Below are positions 35,721-46,959 of a DNA stretch of 64,000 nt, in pieces. A model generated the notes under the pieces. The model was given only the letters and a program-made list of their open reading frames with translations, was not told the DNA's origin and searched no databases. The stretch spans positions 246,342,832-246,406,831 of the forward strand of contig JBOZIK010000001.1 in NCBI GenBank assembly GCA_051453625.1. The letters are read 5' to 3'. Source of the stretch: Welwitschia mirabilis. Lineage: Eukaryota; Gnetophyta; Gnetopsida; Welwitschiales. The position numbers and the translations under genes were made by a program. The stretch's first letter is position 1. Each line of letters starts with the position of its first letter.

Positions 35721-36814
35721 TGTGATGTATATTTATGTAAGTGCTTTGGTTCAAAAGGATTCTATCATTCATAAAATAAATAGATATCTCACATAATGCA
35801 ACACACTGGTATAGGTGGGAATAGACCCAAAATATCGTATTCCCGTTAAAGACTATGAGATGAGACTCAGATTTCTTTTTAAAAAAAATATAGAAACTAA
35901 AAACAAATAACAAATGCAAGGACATAAATTACAATGCAAAATACAAGATGCAAATAATCTAGATTAAATTCAAAATGGAGCTAACACTACTTGCTTTCAG
36001 CCTTAACAAAGGCTACCCTTGATGATCTATATTACCCAAGAAATTGTTACCAGATCAAGGGCAATCATAAATCATAAGGGTAATTTGATAATTTAACATG
36101 CAAATATGAAAATAAAATAAGGTTTATGTATTAAGAATAGTAACAACCTCTAGGTCACAAAAATAGCAGAGCTTCAATAGAGGATACATAGCCCTCCACC
36201 AAAGGAACATCTTTTTGCAGTAGTTGAGATGGATCTCTCACCCTTTGATCTCAAATGATGATAATTTATGGTGTAAGAAAGATGAAAAGGAGAGTCAAAC
36301 AGGGCTTTATTTATAATAAATCATAGCAGAAAAAGATAAATAGAAGTCATGGATAGGCATGCTCTTTTACATAAATGAAATGGATGAAATAGTCAAAGGT
36401 CACTATCAGAGTTGGTTACATATTAGTGTTTTCCTAATTATCGTCTAGATGATAATGGGGATGAAAAATCATTATAAAAAGATGACTTAAAATGATAACT
36501 CAATAATGAATCAACAATCCATGTTAGAAACCAACAGTATCATCGTCCTCAATTTCATAGGGACAATTGAGGGAACCACAGTCTTCATAATCATATTTTT
36601 AAGGAGAAACTTAAGATTTTTATCAGTAATCCTTCTCCAAAGCTTTATGCATTAAAATGTGCCATTAACACATCAAATCTAGGTAATAAATGCATATGCT
36701 TGAGGTTTATTCTTGTATCTTCAAAATCCTCAGTATTGCACCTAAAGTTGTGTAAAAACACAGCAAAACAAGTCATAAAACCCCATTAAATAACCAGAAA
36801 TTAGTAGCGCAACA
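35721..36814 (-). repeat. LTR shared by two tandem minus-strand elements
   Basis: In plus orientation it runs TGTGATG...GCGCAACA, about 1.09 kb. It aligns along its whole length with the LTR at 45341-46421 ('tctatcattcataaaataaatagatatctcacataat', 'cacttgcttt', 'gaggatacatagccctcc', 'aattagtagcgcaaca'). It has a PPT on its right (36815) and a PBS on its left (35695), so on the minus strand it is at once the 3' LTR of the element at 36815-43232 and the 5' LTR of the element at 34697-35712. Confidence 0.8.
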
Positions 36815-36831
36815 TAGCCCCCCACTTAGCC
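36815..36831 (-). promoter_or_regulatory. Polypurine tract
   Basis: The minus strand reads GGCTAAGTGGGGGGCTA immediately before the LTR start TGTTGCGCTA. It is the least decayed PPT in the window. Confidence 0.8.
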
Positions 36832-39040
36832 TTTATTAGTCCTTGACAAAAAGGAGGTGAAAAACCATAATTGCAAGCCAATTTATTTTTTAAAAGATAA
36901 ATATGGAATTATAAGACAGGCTTATAAAACACATCACATAGATAAATAATAGGTAATGAAACATGTGTATGAAAATTTTGAAAATTTTTTATCTCATGAA
37001 AGATTTAAATTAATTTAATTTTTTTTTAAATAAGCTATGAAAAATGGATCTCTAGACCTTTCAAAGAAAACGAAATATGTTTGTATTGGATAATAAAGCC
37101 ACAAAAGTAAATGCGACTAAGAAATCAGGTAAATAAGGACAACTTTCTAAAATGAAGTGTAAAGTTGAGTAATATCAGATTTAAGAAATATAGATCTATG
37201 AAATATTATAACAAGTAAATAAAAATGGTTTATTATAAAAATGATTAAGAGAAATGCTTACAATACTAGAAATAAAATTTATTAAGAAAACTCAACTAAG
37301 AAAGAAATCTACTTTTATTAAAAAACAAATAAGAAAAAGATGATAAGAAAATATGGTAATAACTTTTTAACTAACCAAACCACAAAAGAAAATAAAAGGA
37401 ATGGGCATAAGATAATAGAAGAAAAATATAGCTCACCTATTTGATATTTTAACCTAGTAGACTCCCATAAAAAAAATCATAAAATCACTTGATGTGAAAA
37501 TGCATGACCTAGTAGATAAAAAATTACTTTAGATAAGGTAGTGGTTATGATGATACTAAAATAAAATGAATGAGCAGACTAAATAATTTCTTAAAAATGA
37601 ACTCACTTGTTGTCATCTCAAAAGAAACATCTAAATCTCAAGATGTAAAATGAGCATGTGGAATAAACTAAAAGTCTAGGAAATAAGTAATGCTTTTGAT
37701 GATACCAAGAACATAACCAATCCTATAACCTTGAAGTTTCTATTACAACTTTATTATTGATGATGAGGGAAATGCAACCATAGTCAGAGAAGTAAAAACC
37801 TGTAAATCATGATCAACAGAACCCCTAGTGGAGTTTTCAAAACTACCATATTACATTGCTAAAGGCTCCTCTTGGAAATTTTTGCCCTAGTGTACTTGTA
37901 GTAGGATGACATGATTATCATGTTTTTGAAATATAATAAATAAAAAATCATGGTCTCTATATCTTTTTCTTTTCCTTTTTTTTTTTTAAAATAAAAACAA
38001 ATTCTACATGATGAAACATTACAAAAGACAGAGTAAAATTCATAATATAAAGATAGAAAANNNNNNNNNNNNNNNNNNNNNNNNNNNNNNNNNNNNNNNN
38101 NNNNNNNNNNNNNNNNNNNNNNNNNNNNNNNNNNNNNNNNNNNNNNNNNNNNNNNNNNNNCTTGGAAATTTTTGCCCTAGTGTACTTGTAGGAGGATGTC
38201 ATGATGATCATGTTTTTGAAATATAATAAATAAAACATCATGATCTCTATCTCTTTTTCTTTTTTTTTTTTAAAATAAACACAAATTTCACATGATGAAA
38301 CATTCCAAAAGAAAGAGTAAAATTCATAAGATAAAGATAGAAAAGAATACTCTTAAATAATCTAAGATCTTTTACTATTGAGAAAAATAAGCATATTCCT
38401 TTAAACTAAAGTTCATTGATGTGCGAATGATCTAAGATTGGGCAATCAAATCTTACCACTAAAATTTCCAAGTCAAAAGGTTAGTCATGGAGATAAATAC
38501 ATAAGTTAAGATTGAAAAATGATCAAGTAATGCCATAATAACCTCCAAAGGAAAAAGCTAAGAGAAAATTTAGACAATTTGCTCATGAAATTCCAAAGTT
38601 TAACCATTTACTTTCTAAAATTCTCAAGTAGTCAGTTCAAAAATGTTAATAGATTTATAAAAATGTATTTTTAAAATAATAGAAAACAAAAATCATTTAT
38701 TTATTGATTGTCATTCTAATCAACATCCAAATGATAAAGAGGATGACAGAGAAAAAGAAACAAAAAATTATTAAAAAATATAAAAAATTATCAAAAATAT
38801 GGAAAATTAACCAAACTCACTATAATCCACCTTGTCATGAGAATGACAGAGAAGATAACAAGTTATTATGATAGAAAACAAAAGTACAAACTACAAATAA
38901 AAATAAAGAATAAAAGTACAAAATGAAATTAGAGACTATCAAAATAGAAATCTAAAAATAAAATATCAAAGAAAACAAAATTTTATTCAATTTCTAAATC
39001 TAATCACACTTGAAGGGAAAATTAAGAATCTATTTTGGTC
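36832..39040 (-). mobile_element. 3' non-coding region of minus-strand family-A element
   Basis: Colinear with 56327-58500 and, from about 37430, with 3880-4590. No ORF was recognised. An overlap duplication surrounds gap 38061-38160 (37871-38060 and 38161-38344). Two copies of the GTCATCC...GGATGAC dyad lie at about 38705-38755 and 38815-38860. Confidence 0.6.
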
Positions 39041-39260
39041 TAAAGATTTTCAGAAAAATAAGGTCCAAAAAAAATTTACGAATTGATAAAATATAAAGAT
39101 ATACAATTATTTTCAAGTAAAATCAATTAGATGAAAAGATGAGCAATGGATAACACTTTATGAAACCACATTAAAGCACAAATTTTAAAATTCAAAGGGG
39201 AGAGAAATGGTAGCTATGGTAAAGGAGAATTATATTTAAGTCCATTAAAAAGATTTTTCT
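39040..39260 (-). pseudogene. Eroded X-type ORF fragment
   Basis: The minus strand gives FFGPYFSENL (39045-39080), matching FGPYFSKELKYL in the copy at 59745-59790. Upstream, LPFLSPLNFK resembles the HVSPFFPLVLPCK region of ORF X. It lies within 300 bp of the protease C terminus. Strongly decayed; the short match carries the call. Confidence 0.4.
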
Positions 39261-39299
39261 TTTCCAAATTAAGATTATGATTTTTAATTTTTGGCTTGT

Positions 39300-39950
39300 G
39301 TAATAAACAATATACCTTATAATATCTCCTTAAAAGTTGAAATTCTTACACACTAAGGGTTCTTTGGATGTATCAATGATTTCTTCAATATCAAGTTGGT
39401 TATCATAAAGTATAGGCTCATGTGATTTTATATCTCTTTATTTAAGTGGGTGATGCTGTAAAAATAAAGTAGGTTTGATGTTATCTTCTAAGTTTATTTT
39501 ATCACCTAAATATTTCTTATCTACATCAAAGACTCTAATTGTAAATGTTCAATTTCTAAAGTAACATTTTATTATTCCTACTATTTATTAATGATGCAGT
39601 GGACTATTTCATAAAAGGCTCTTCCTAGAAGTAAAGGGTATCCTCTATTATGCTAAGCTTCTATAATAATCACATTTATGTGATATCAAACTCTTCAATT
39701 TGAATTACCAAATCTTTAATAACACCTAGTATTTTCTTAATAGAAGTTTTTACTAATTATAAGACAACTAGAGTAGGCTCTATTCTCTCCTCCAAACCAA
39801 GTCTCTTACAAATGTGATGTGGCATAATGTTAATACTCATTCCAATGTCTATCAAGGATTGTTTAATCTTTTTATTCCCTATAAAGTAACATTCCCATTG
39901 CTTCTCTTGGACATTTAAATTTGGATAAATTTTGTACACTAAATTCGTGA
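39300..39950 (-). pseudogene. Family-A retropepsin, minus strand
   Basis: The open piece at 39757-39939 reads YKIYPNLNVQEKQWECYFIG, NKKIKQSLIDIGMSINIMPH and HICKRLGLEERIEPTLVVL. The catalytic motif is DIGMS (39835-39849), with the aspartate and glycine intact. The C-terminal part, in shifted frames, reads GYPLLLGRAFYEIVHCIINK (about 39600-39660) and FTIRVFDVDKKYLGD then PTLFLQHHPL. The LGR-[AP]-F and A/H-x-IID pattern is standard for gypsy proteases. It is the best-preserved active site of this family in the window, but the frame is broken and there is no RT after it. Confidence 0.8.
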
Positions 39951-40559
39951 GGGATTTGGATAGAAATACTTTACTAGGGATGACTTATTTTTATTTTCTT
40001 CTTATTTAGTCCTTCCAAAGTTTTAAGTACCTTGTATTTTATTTCAAAAGTTTCCCAAAGGGAAAGTTTATGCTCATATTCTTTATTAAGGATTTTAGAT
40101 GTTCATTGAAAGTTAAATTATTATTATACCTATTAAGCCAAGGGGTGGTTTATTGAGAAAGATTTTTATTTTTATTTTTACCAAGAGAAAGAAAGTTATA
40201 GTCTTTTAATATGTCAATGACCTTTTCCTATTCGTTTTCATAATTTCTAAAATCATTTTGGGATGTGGAAAGTTCATTTGGAGGAGGGTTTTTTTCTTAT
40301 CTAGTTCTTGTCACAACCTTACAATCTTTTCTTAATTTATTTAGATTTGGTCAAGTTTGTGTAGCTAATGTTCCTTGAGTTTTTTAAATTGCCAACATGG
40401 TTTATTAAATGACGTTCACTAACTTTTTAATGTTATAATTTTGTTTCTGAAATTTGACATTTGATTATCTAATTTCATCTACAAGATTTATAAGTTGATC
40501 ATTTGGATGTTAAAAGTTTGATGGTCTTAGATGATAGCCTGTGTTTTTGAATAAGTTTC

Positions 40560-42390
40560 TAAAAGGTTGAGAATTATTTTAGAAATGAGTGTTTAACCTA
40601 GGTTGCATTTGATTTTAATTTCTAAAAATTTGAGATGGTTGGTTAAAAGCACAAACTTCTTTACATATTATTTCTTTTTATGCTAGGAAAAGAGGGTAGT
40701 TTTTGATTATATGATAATTATCTTCACATAAATCATAAGTTTGCATAACATTTCTTTCAGTTGTGGATTTGACCTCTAAGATCATTTCTACATATTCTTC
40801 AATGTTTTTGTAAAATCTCTCATGGAATTTGTAGGATTTAATTCTATATTTTTTGTTATTTAACCTCTTTTAACTCTTTGAGAAGTTAGCCTATAGTTAG
40901 AGTTTCTTAGGAGTTGACCAAGTTTAACTAACCTCCACAAGTTTTTTAATTTTATCTAAGCATCATCTAATGTAAGATTTATGAGGTTTCCTTCACAAGA
41001 AAAATCTATAAGTTATTTTCTATGTGGATTTAGCCCACTATAAAAGTATTCTACTAGTTCTCTTAGTGAAAAATCATCTACTAGATTAGAATGATAGGCT
41101 ACAAAGAAATGCTCATATGTAGATACATAATCTTCATTTAGTTTTTGTTGAAAGTTGGTTACTTCCTTTTTTCTTTTTCTCACAATTTCCTTACTTACAA
41201 ATCTTTTTACAAATGTTTCATAGACTTGATATCCATGTTTTTAAGCTTTTGTGGGGTATAGTTTTTAGCCAAAGTTTTGCTCTATCTCTNNNNNNNNTAG
41301 GAAATATTGTCATATATGTTCTATCACTAATTTTTTTCCTTCCCATTTCTTGATGTAAGGATTAGTTATTCAATGTCTTTAATGTGTTAAAGGGATCCTC
41401 ATCATTTCATCCATTAAAAGTTGAATAGGAATTTAGGCTTTTAAGTTCAACATCATCTTCTAGGAGTAGGTCAAAAGGTGTTTGAATCTCTCTTTTTTTA
41501 TTGGCTAATAATTCTCTAAGGGTAAGGTTTGCATTAGGGGTAGGCAATCCTATGACTTAGTTTTACTTATGAAAGGAACTTGACATTATGAAATACTTTT
41601 CTCATTCTATAGGATTTTTGTTAAGGAAACATGATTTAGAAAAAATAAATTTGAAAGGAGGATTGAGTACACCTGGAGAGTCTTTTTCTAATTTTTTTAA
41701 TATGTCCACTAGTCCTTCTTTAATGTTCTTTTCTATCAACGGCCTTTCTCTCTGATATCTATTCTCAAGATTAATGATATTACAATATATTGTAAATACA
41801 AATAATAAAAAAGAAGATAAAAATAATAGACCATCATCCTGTCTATTATGAGGATGATAGAAAGGACGACAAACATAAAAACCAGGAAANNNNNNNNNNN
41901 NNNNNNNNNNNNNNNNNNNNNNNNNNNNNNNNNNNNNNNNNNNNNNNNNNNNNNNNNNNNNNNNNNNNNNNNNNNNNNNNNNNNNNNNNTTAATGTGTTA
42001 AAGGGATCCTCATCATTTCATCCATTAAAAGTTGAATAGGAATTTAGGTTTTTAAGTTCAACATCATCTTCTAGGAGTAGGTCAAAAGATGTTTGAATCT
42101 CTCTTTTTTTATTAGCTAATAATTCTCTAAGGGTAAGGTTTGCATTAGGGGTAGACAATCCTATGACTTAGTTTTACTTATGAAAGAAACTTGACATTAT
42201 GAACTACTTTTCTCATTCTACAGGATTTTTGTTAAGGAAACATGATTTAGAAAAAGTAAATTTGAAAGAAGGATTGAGTACACTTGGAGAGTCTTTTTCT
42301 AATTTTTTTAATATGTCCACTGGTCCTTCTTTAATGTCCTTTTCTATCAACAACCTTTCTCTCTAATATCTATTCTCAAGATTAATGATT
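40560..42390 (-). pseudogene. Family-A gag with zinc knuckle remnant, minus strand
   Basis: In minus-strand order: REKVVDRKGH/LLIEKDIKEGPVDILKKL (about 42330), NANLTLRELLANKKREIQTP and FDLLLEDDVELKSLNSY (about 41440-41560), AKLWLKTIPHKSLKTW (near 41260), KKEVTNFQQKLNEDYVSTYE, HFFVAYHSNLVDDFSLRELV, EYFYSGLNPHRK, LIDFSCEGNLINLTLDDA (about 40960-41170) and QTYDLCEDNYHIIKNYPLF (40697-40745). This is a complete Athila/Tat-type gag order. The knuckle, expected C-x2-C-x4-H-x4-C, has lost two cysteines (C to Y). One 8-N gap lies at 41290-41297. Confidence 0.8.
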
Positions 42391-42611
42391 TTACAATATA
42401 TTGTAAATACAAATAATAAAAAAGAAGATAAAAAATAATAGACCATCATCCTGTCTATTATGAGGATGATAGAAAGGACGAAAAACANNNNNNNNNNNNN
42501 NNNNNNNNNNNNNNNNNNNNNNNNNNNNNNNNNNNNNNNNNNNNNNNNNNNNNNNNNNNNNNNNNNNNNNNNNNNNNNNNNNNNNNNGGATGATAGAAAG
42601 GACGAAAAACA
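41379..42611. other. Two contig overlaps around gaps 41890-41989 and 42488-42587
   Basis: 41379-41877 recurs at 41990-42487, and 42464-42487 recurs identically at 42588-42611. The gag N terminus is therefore present twice only by assembly. Confidence 0.85.
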
Positions 42612-42947
42612 TAGAAACCAGGAAAAAAACAAAATAGAAAACGAAATAGAAAGTGAAAAACTCAAAAAATAGGATTGTCATGCTCCTGGTCGTCTGCGAA
42701 ATAGGGAAAATGATAGAAATTAATTTTATTACAAAAAAATACTATTGTCTAGTCTTTCATGGGAATGACAAAAGGAACAATGACTATTTTCCTACAACAA
42801 ATAAAACTAATAAATTAAAACTAAAAAACTAGATACAAAAAACCTATAGTTCCTAATATAATACAATGTTGCTACAGATAAATAACCAAAAAAAAAATCC
42901 AATATACTTACTTAAATACTGGCAACCCTTGTACTCCTCAATAGCCT

Positions 42948-42965
42948 TCCCCTGCAATGATGCAA
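42948..42965 (-). promoter_or_regulatory. Primer binding site, tRNA-Asp type
   Basis: The minus strand reads TTGCATCATTGCAGGGGA, five mismatches to TGGCGCCGTTGCCGGGGA. It lies 3 bp inside the LTR end at 42969. Confidence 0.75.
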
Positions 42966-42968
42966 ATT

Positions 42969-43232
42969 TGTTATAGTATTTTTTGTGAAAATGATTATGT
43001 TCAAGATGATTCTATCATTCATAAAATAAATAGATATCTCACATAATACAATATAACAGTATGAGTGGAAGTAGACCTAAAATATTATATTCACATTAAA
43101 AACTATGAGACGAGATTCAGATTACTTTGAAAAAGAAATATATCAACCAAAACTAAATAACAAATGCAAGAAAATAAATTACAATGCAAAATGCAAGATG
43201 CAACTAATATAGATGAAATTCAAAATGAAACT
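42969..43232 (-). repeat. 5' LTR fragment (last 264 bp) of minus-strand element
   Basis: In plus orientation it starts TGTTATAGT and matches 35740-36000 and 45350-45600 ('gattctatcattcataaaataaatagatatctcacataat', 'aatgcaagatgcaactaat'). It is cut by gap 43233-43332. The sequence after the gap is unrelated. Confidence 0.75.
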
Positions 43233-43332
43233 NNNNNNNNNNNNNNNNNNNNNNNNNNNNNNNNNNNNNNNNNNNNNNNNNNNNNNNNNNNNNNNNNNNN
43301 NNNNNNNNNNNNNNNNNNNNNNNNNNNNNNNN

Positions 43333-44060
43333 GAATAAGAAAATAATGTTTGTAATAAATTATCTTCTGAAAACTTAGCTCTTAAAGCTGATGTTACTAG
43401 AGAAACATGTGATTTAAAGAAGGTAAGATGAGAATTATTAGATTCAAAGAAAATTAATTAAATTTTACTTAAGAAAAGAATACTTTAAGTACCATGTTTA
43501 AATAATGTAGAAGCTCAAAGGATAAGGGTGGCTTGGAATACAATGGAGCCACAACTAGTACTTTAGCCTTCTTGATTGAGAAATGAAATTATAATATGAG
43601 GTATGAACATTTAGAACTTACAAGTAATATCATTTACTATTATTATAATAATAAAGGTCTATACCATCTAATAAAATTTAAAGATAGTTATTATACTAAT
43701 AATTCCAAGTTGCATAGTAGAATGATGCATCATTTTATGCAAGATATACCAAGAAATATTTATGTACTAAAAGAGAAACTAATAATCTTAGTACAAACTA
43801 ATTTACAAGATACTTTAACAATAAACATAAATGTTTATTAAGAAAAATAGAAGAAGCAAAGCATTAGTATAAAAAGAGTCAAAATGGAAATAAGCACTTG
43901 ATCAAAATGGAAATGAACAAAAATCACAACAAAGGCATCATAGTATAATTTATCAATGATTAATTTGGCAATGTAATAATAAAATCTCAAATTACTAAAA
44001 GATATATGAAGTAATGTAAGAACTTAAGAATTAGGCCTTACCCAATTAGGTAGTCAATAA
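43333..44060 (+). pseudogene. Unclassified decayed coding-like segment
   Basis: Plus-strand frames give ENLALKADVTRETCDLKKVR, AQRIRVAWNTMEPQLVL and an 81-codon open piece (43596-43841, MRYEHLELTSNIIYYYYNNK, LHSRMMHHFMQDIPRNIYVL). I recognise no family. The first piece looks like a coiled coil. It lies between two minus-strand LTRs and is not part of family A as seen elsewhere. It could be another element or host sequence caught in the insertion cluster. Confidence 0.3.
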
Positions 44061-44199
44061 GTAATATCATTTAAATTCTTAACTTCCATTGAAATTATCT
44101 TATGAGTTAAGACTACTAGTTAGGTTTATGTGCTTGATATTTACCTCTTCAAAGCATTATTGTTATATTTTTAGTAATTGTAAATCTTTTTAAAAAATC

Positions 44200-44480
44200 T
44201 ATAACTCATATTATAGACATCTTTAGTTTTATATATGTCTTTGTCAGAGATGTCTTAACATTTGTAGATGTATTGGAAGCAGATATCTTGAGTTTTGCAA
44301 ACGTATTTAGAGGTGAGGTATGCTTACTTAAGTTTTTGAAGTAGACATCTTGGATTTTGTAGATGTCTTACTTGTAGGAAAATATATTAGAAACTTTTTA
44401 ACAACAAACATCTTTGAGTTTGTAGACATCTATTTTTTATGTTTTAGACATCTGTTAGGTTGTAGATGTCTTGACTGTAC
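44200..44480. repeat. Cluster of AGACATCT / AGATGTCT motifs
   Basis: About eight copies of AGACATC(T) or its complement AGATGTCT occur in 280 bp, several as alternating pairs such as 'tagacatcttggattttgtagatgtctt'. This looks like a decayed tandem array of a short dyad-containing unit. No ORF. Confidence 0.6.
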
Positions 44481-45340
44481 TATTGTATAAATTAAAACAC
44501 ATAAAAATTCCAAGGTTTTGACCATTTTATTTGGAAAAGGGACCATCAAGTCTCATTTTCAAGTCTTCACTTGATAGGTGTCTCCCTTAAAAGGTTTCAC
44601 AAGGTTTATTTTATCAAATTTCACTACCAAAACATCTTAGATTCATGAGACATGTAAATAGTAAGAAAGAATAGGATTTTCCATTACATAGATGAAAATT
44701 TCTCATTATTTGTTTCATTTTAGTTGATTTTTGAATTTTTTTGATATATATCATAAATATGATTAGAAGAAAATTATATGGTTTTTCTAGAAACAAAGAA
44801 AAATCTTTAAAGTAGCAAAGATCAAAGTATAAGCCTTATTTCTATCATGAGGTAGCAACTATAAGATATAGAACTTGGTTTAAAAAACCCTTTGTTAGAG
44901 AAAAAACTCTTAGTCTTTAAAGATAGTGTAGAGATAAGCTTATGACCTATCTCACTAGGCTTAATTGGAAAATGATCATCTAGTTAAAGTAGAGTATTCT
45001 AGATCCTATTGTAAGAGAGTTTTATTTCAACATATACTAAATTGATTATAACATAGGTGCCTTCTAAACTTAGGTTAGAGGTACTTCTTTATGCATTATT
45101 CTTATTTTTGTCAATTAATTGCTTGATATAAATGATTCAAACGTTTTATAGATTTATGCTCATTCATTTAAGAAAAGTTTTACTTTTAGAGTTATTAGTA
45201 TGTTATGGCATAATATGAGCAACGTTTTATTTGTGTATACTAGAATGCATTCTATGAAAAAAATTTGAAAGAAAAAATATGATTCCAAACACTCTAATTC
45301 TTAATTTGATTACGTTTTATAATATATTAATTAGAGAAGG
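44481..45340. other. No gene recognised
   Basis: AT-rich, with no conserved motif on either strand. No PBS lies next to the LTR at 45341, so that LTR's internal region is missing or deleted. Confidence 0.5.
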
Positions 45341-46421
45341 AAGTTATAGTATTGCAATGTATATTTGTACAAATGCTTAAGTTCAAGAGGATTCTGTCAT
45401 TTATAAAATAAATAGATATCTCACATAATACAACAAACTTGTATGAGTGGGAGTAGACCTAAAATGTCATATTCTCATTAATGAGACTCAAATTGCTTTA
45501 CAAAAAAATCTAGGATTTCAAATTAAATAATAAATCTAAGAAAATAAATTATAATACAAAATGCAAGATGCAACTAATATAGATGAAATTCAAAATGAAA
45601 CTAACACTACTTGCTTTTAGCCTTGATAAAGGAGACCCTTAATGATCTATATCATCTAAGAAATTGTGATTAGATCAAGGAAAAGCATAAACCATAAGGG
45701 TAATTTGAGAATATAATTAGCAAATATGAAAATAAAATAAGGTTTTTATATTAAGAAGAGTAACAACATCTAGATTATAAAATAGTCATACTTCAATGGA
45801 AGATATAGCCCTCCACTAAAGAAACGTCTTTCTACAACACTTGAAATGGATCTATCATCCTTTGATCTCCTATAATAAGAACTTCTGGTGCAGCGAAGAT
45901 AAGAAGGAGAGTCCAAGTGGGATTTATTTATAATAACTCATAGCAAAAAAAGACAAATAGAAGGCATAGATAAACATGATATTTTACATAAATAAAATAA
46001 ACAAAATAGTCAAAGATCACTGTCAGAGTTAGTTATATGTTAGTGTCATCCTGACTTTCATCCAGACAATAATGGGGATGATAAAAGAATAACTCAAAAT
46101 GATGACTCAATAATGATTCAATAGTTCACATTAGTAATTAGCAGTGTAATCATCCTATATGTTGTGGGGATGACAGAGGGGATGACAAGCTTTATAATTA
46201 TATTTTTAAAGAGAAACTTGGTATTTTTATTAGTAATCCTTTTCTAAATATTTATGCATTTAAATGTGCCATTAACACATAAAATCTGCATAAGAAATGC
46301 GTATTTTCTAAATTTCCTATTGTATCTCTAAAATCCTCAAAATTGCAACTAAACTTGTGTTAAAGTCTCAAAAAATAAATCATAAAACACCATCAAATAA
46401 TCACAAGTTGGTAGTGCAACA
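45341..46421 (-). repeat. Family-A LTR inserted in the protease of element O
   Basis: In plus orientation it begins 'gttatagtattgcaatgta' (canonical TG start decayed) and ends TAGTGCAACA. It is homologous over its full length (1081 bp) to 35721-36814. On its right, protease codons in plus orientation begin at the very next base (46422). It lacks an adjacent PBS on the left and a PPT on the right, so it is the outer edge of the minus-strand insertion or a solo LTR. Confidence 0.75.
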
Positions 46422-46693
46422 CTTTCTACCTCATAGATGTGATTATAATTGAAGTACAACATAACATAAGTTACCCAGTACTTTTAAGAAGAGTCTTTTA
46501 TGTAACTGTCCATTGCATCATAGACAAAGGAACTAAATTAATGGAATGTTATATAGGTAATGAGAGATATACTATTAGAGTTTTCAATGCTATAGAAAAA
46601 GATGTGGGTTATGAAGGAAACTTAGAGAAAAGAGTTAAAACAACTTTATTTATACAACATTACTTGGTTGAAGAGAGACTTAAAATGCTATAA
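46422..46693 (+). pseudogene. C-terminal part of element O retropepsin
   Basis: It opens directly at the LTR edge: FYLIDVIIIEVQHNISYPVL, LRRVFYVTVHCIIDKGTKLM and ECYIGNERYTIRVFNAIEKD, ending with TTLFIQHYL. The homologous minus-strand protease at 61145 reads EEGCYPIDMIIIKVQHD, and the one at 39600 reads LLLGRAFYEIVHCII. The family LGRPF is LRRVF here. About nine residues are missing between the end of the plus-strand protease at 34596 (KIIK) and this start, so the two pieces are probably one gene split by insertion. Confidence 0.75.
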
Positions 46694-46959
46694 GCATTAA
46701 CTTTGCATAACAATCTAATAGAAATAAATAGTTCTAATCATAATGATGAAAAAGCAAAATATTTAACAAGAAATAAGTCCAATATGTGAACTTAGTTAAG
46801 AAATTATCTTATAAATACTAATGTCCATCTCAGTTATTTAGATGACAGTCCTAGACGATAGTTAAAAAAAGAAAACATTGAGAAAAGAGAAGATATACTT
46901 ACTAATCGAAAAAGAACAAAAAATTATTAAACATGATAAAAAAAAAGTAAACAATATGA

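Noticed and set aside
42363-42681. Minus-strand ORFs rich in Phe, Leu and Ser
   Set aside because: Half of each is N, and the rest is a wrong frame of the family-A gag start.
45170-45341. The left flank of the LTR at 45341 as the missing N-terminal half of the protease
   Set aside because: A trial alignment with the protease at 61145-61470 needs a 34-bp length difference and is no better than expected for AT-rich DNA. The plus-strand protease at 34596 fits much better.
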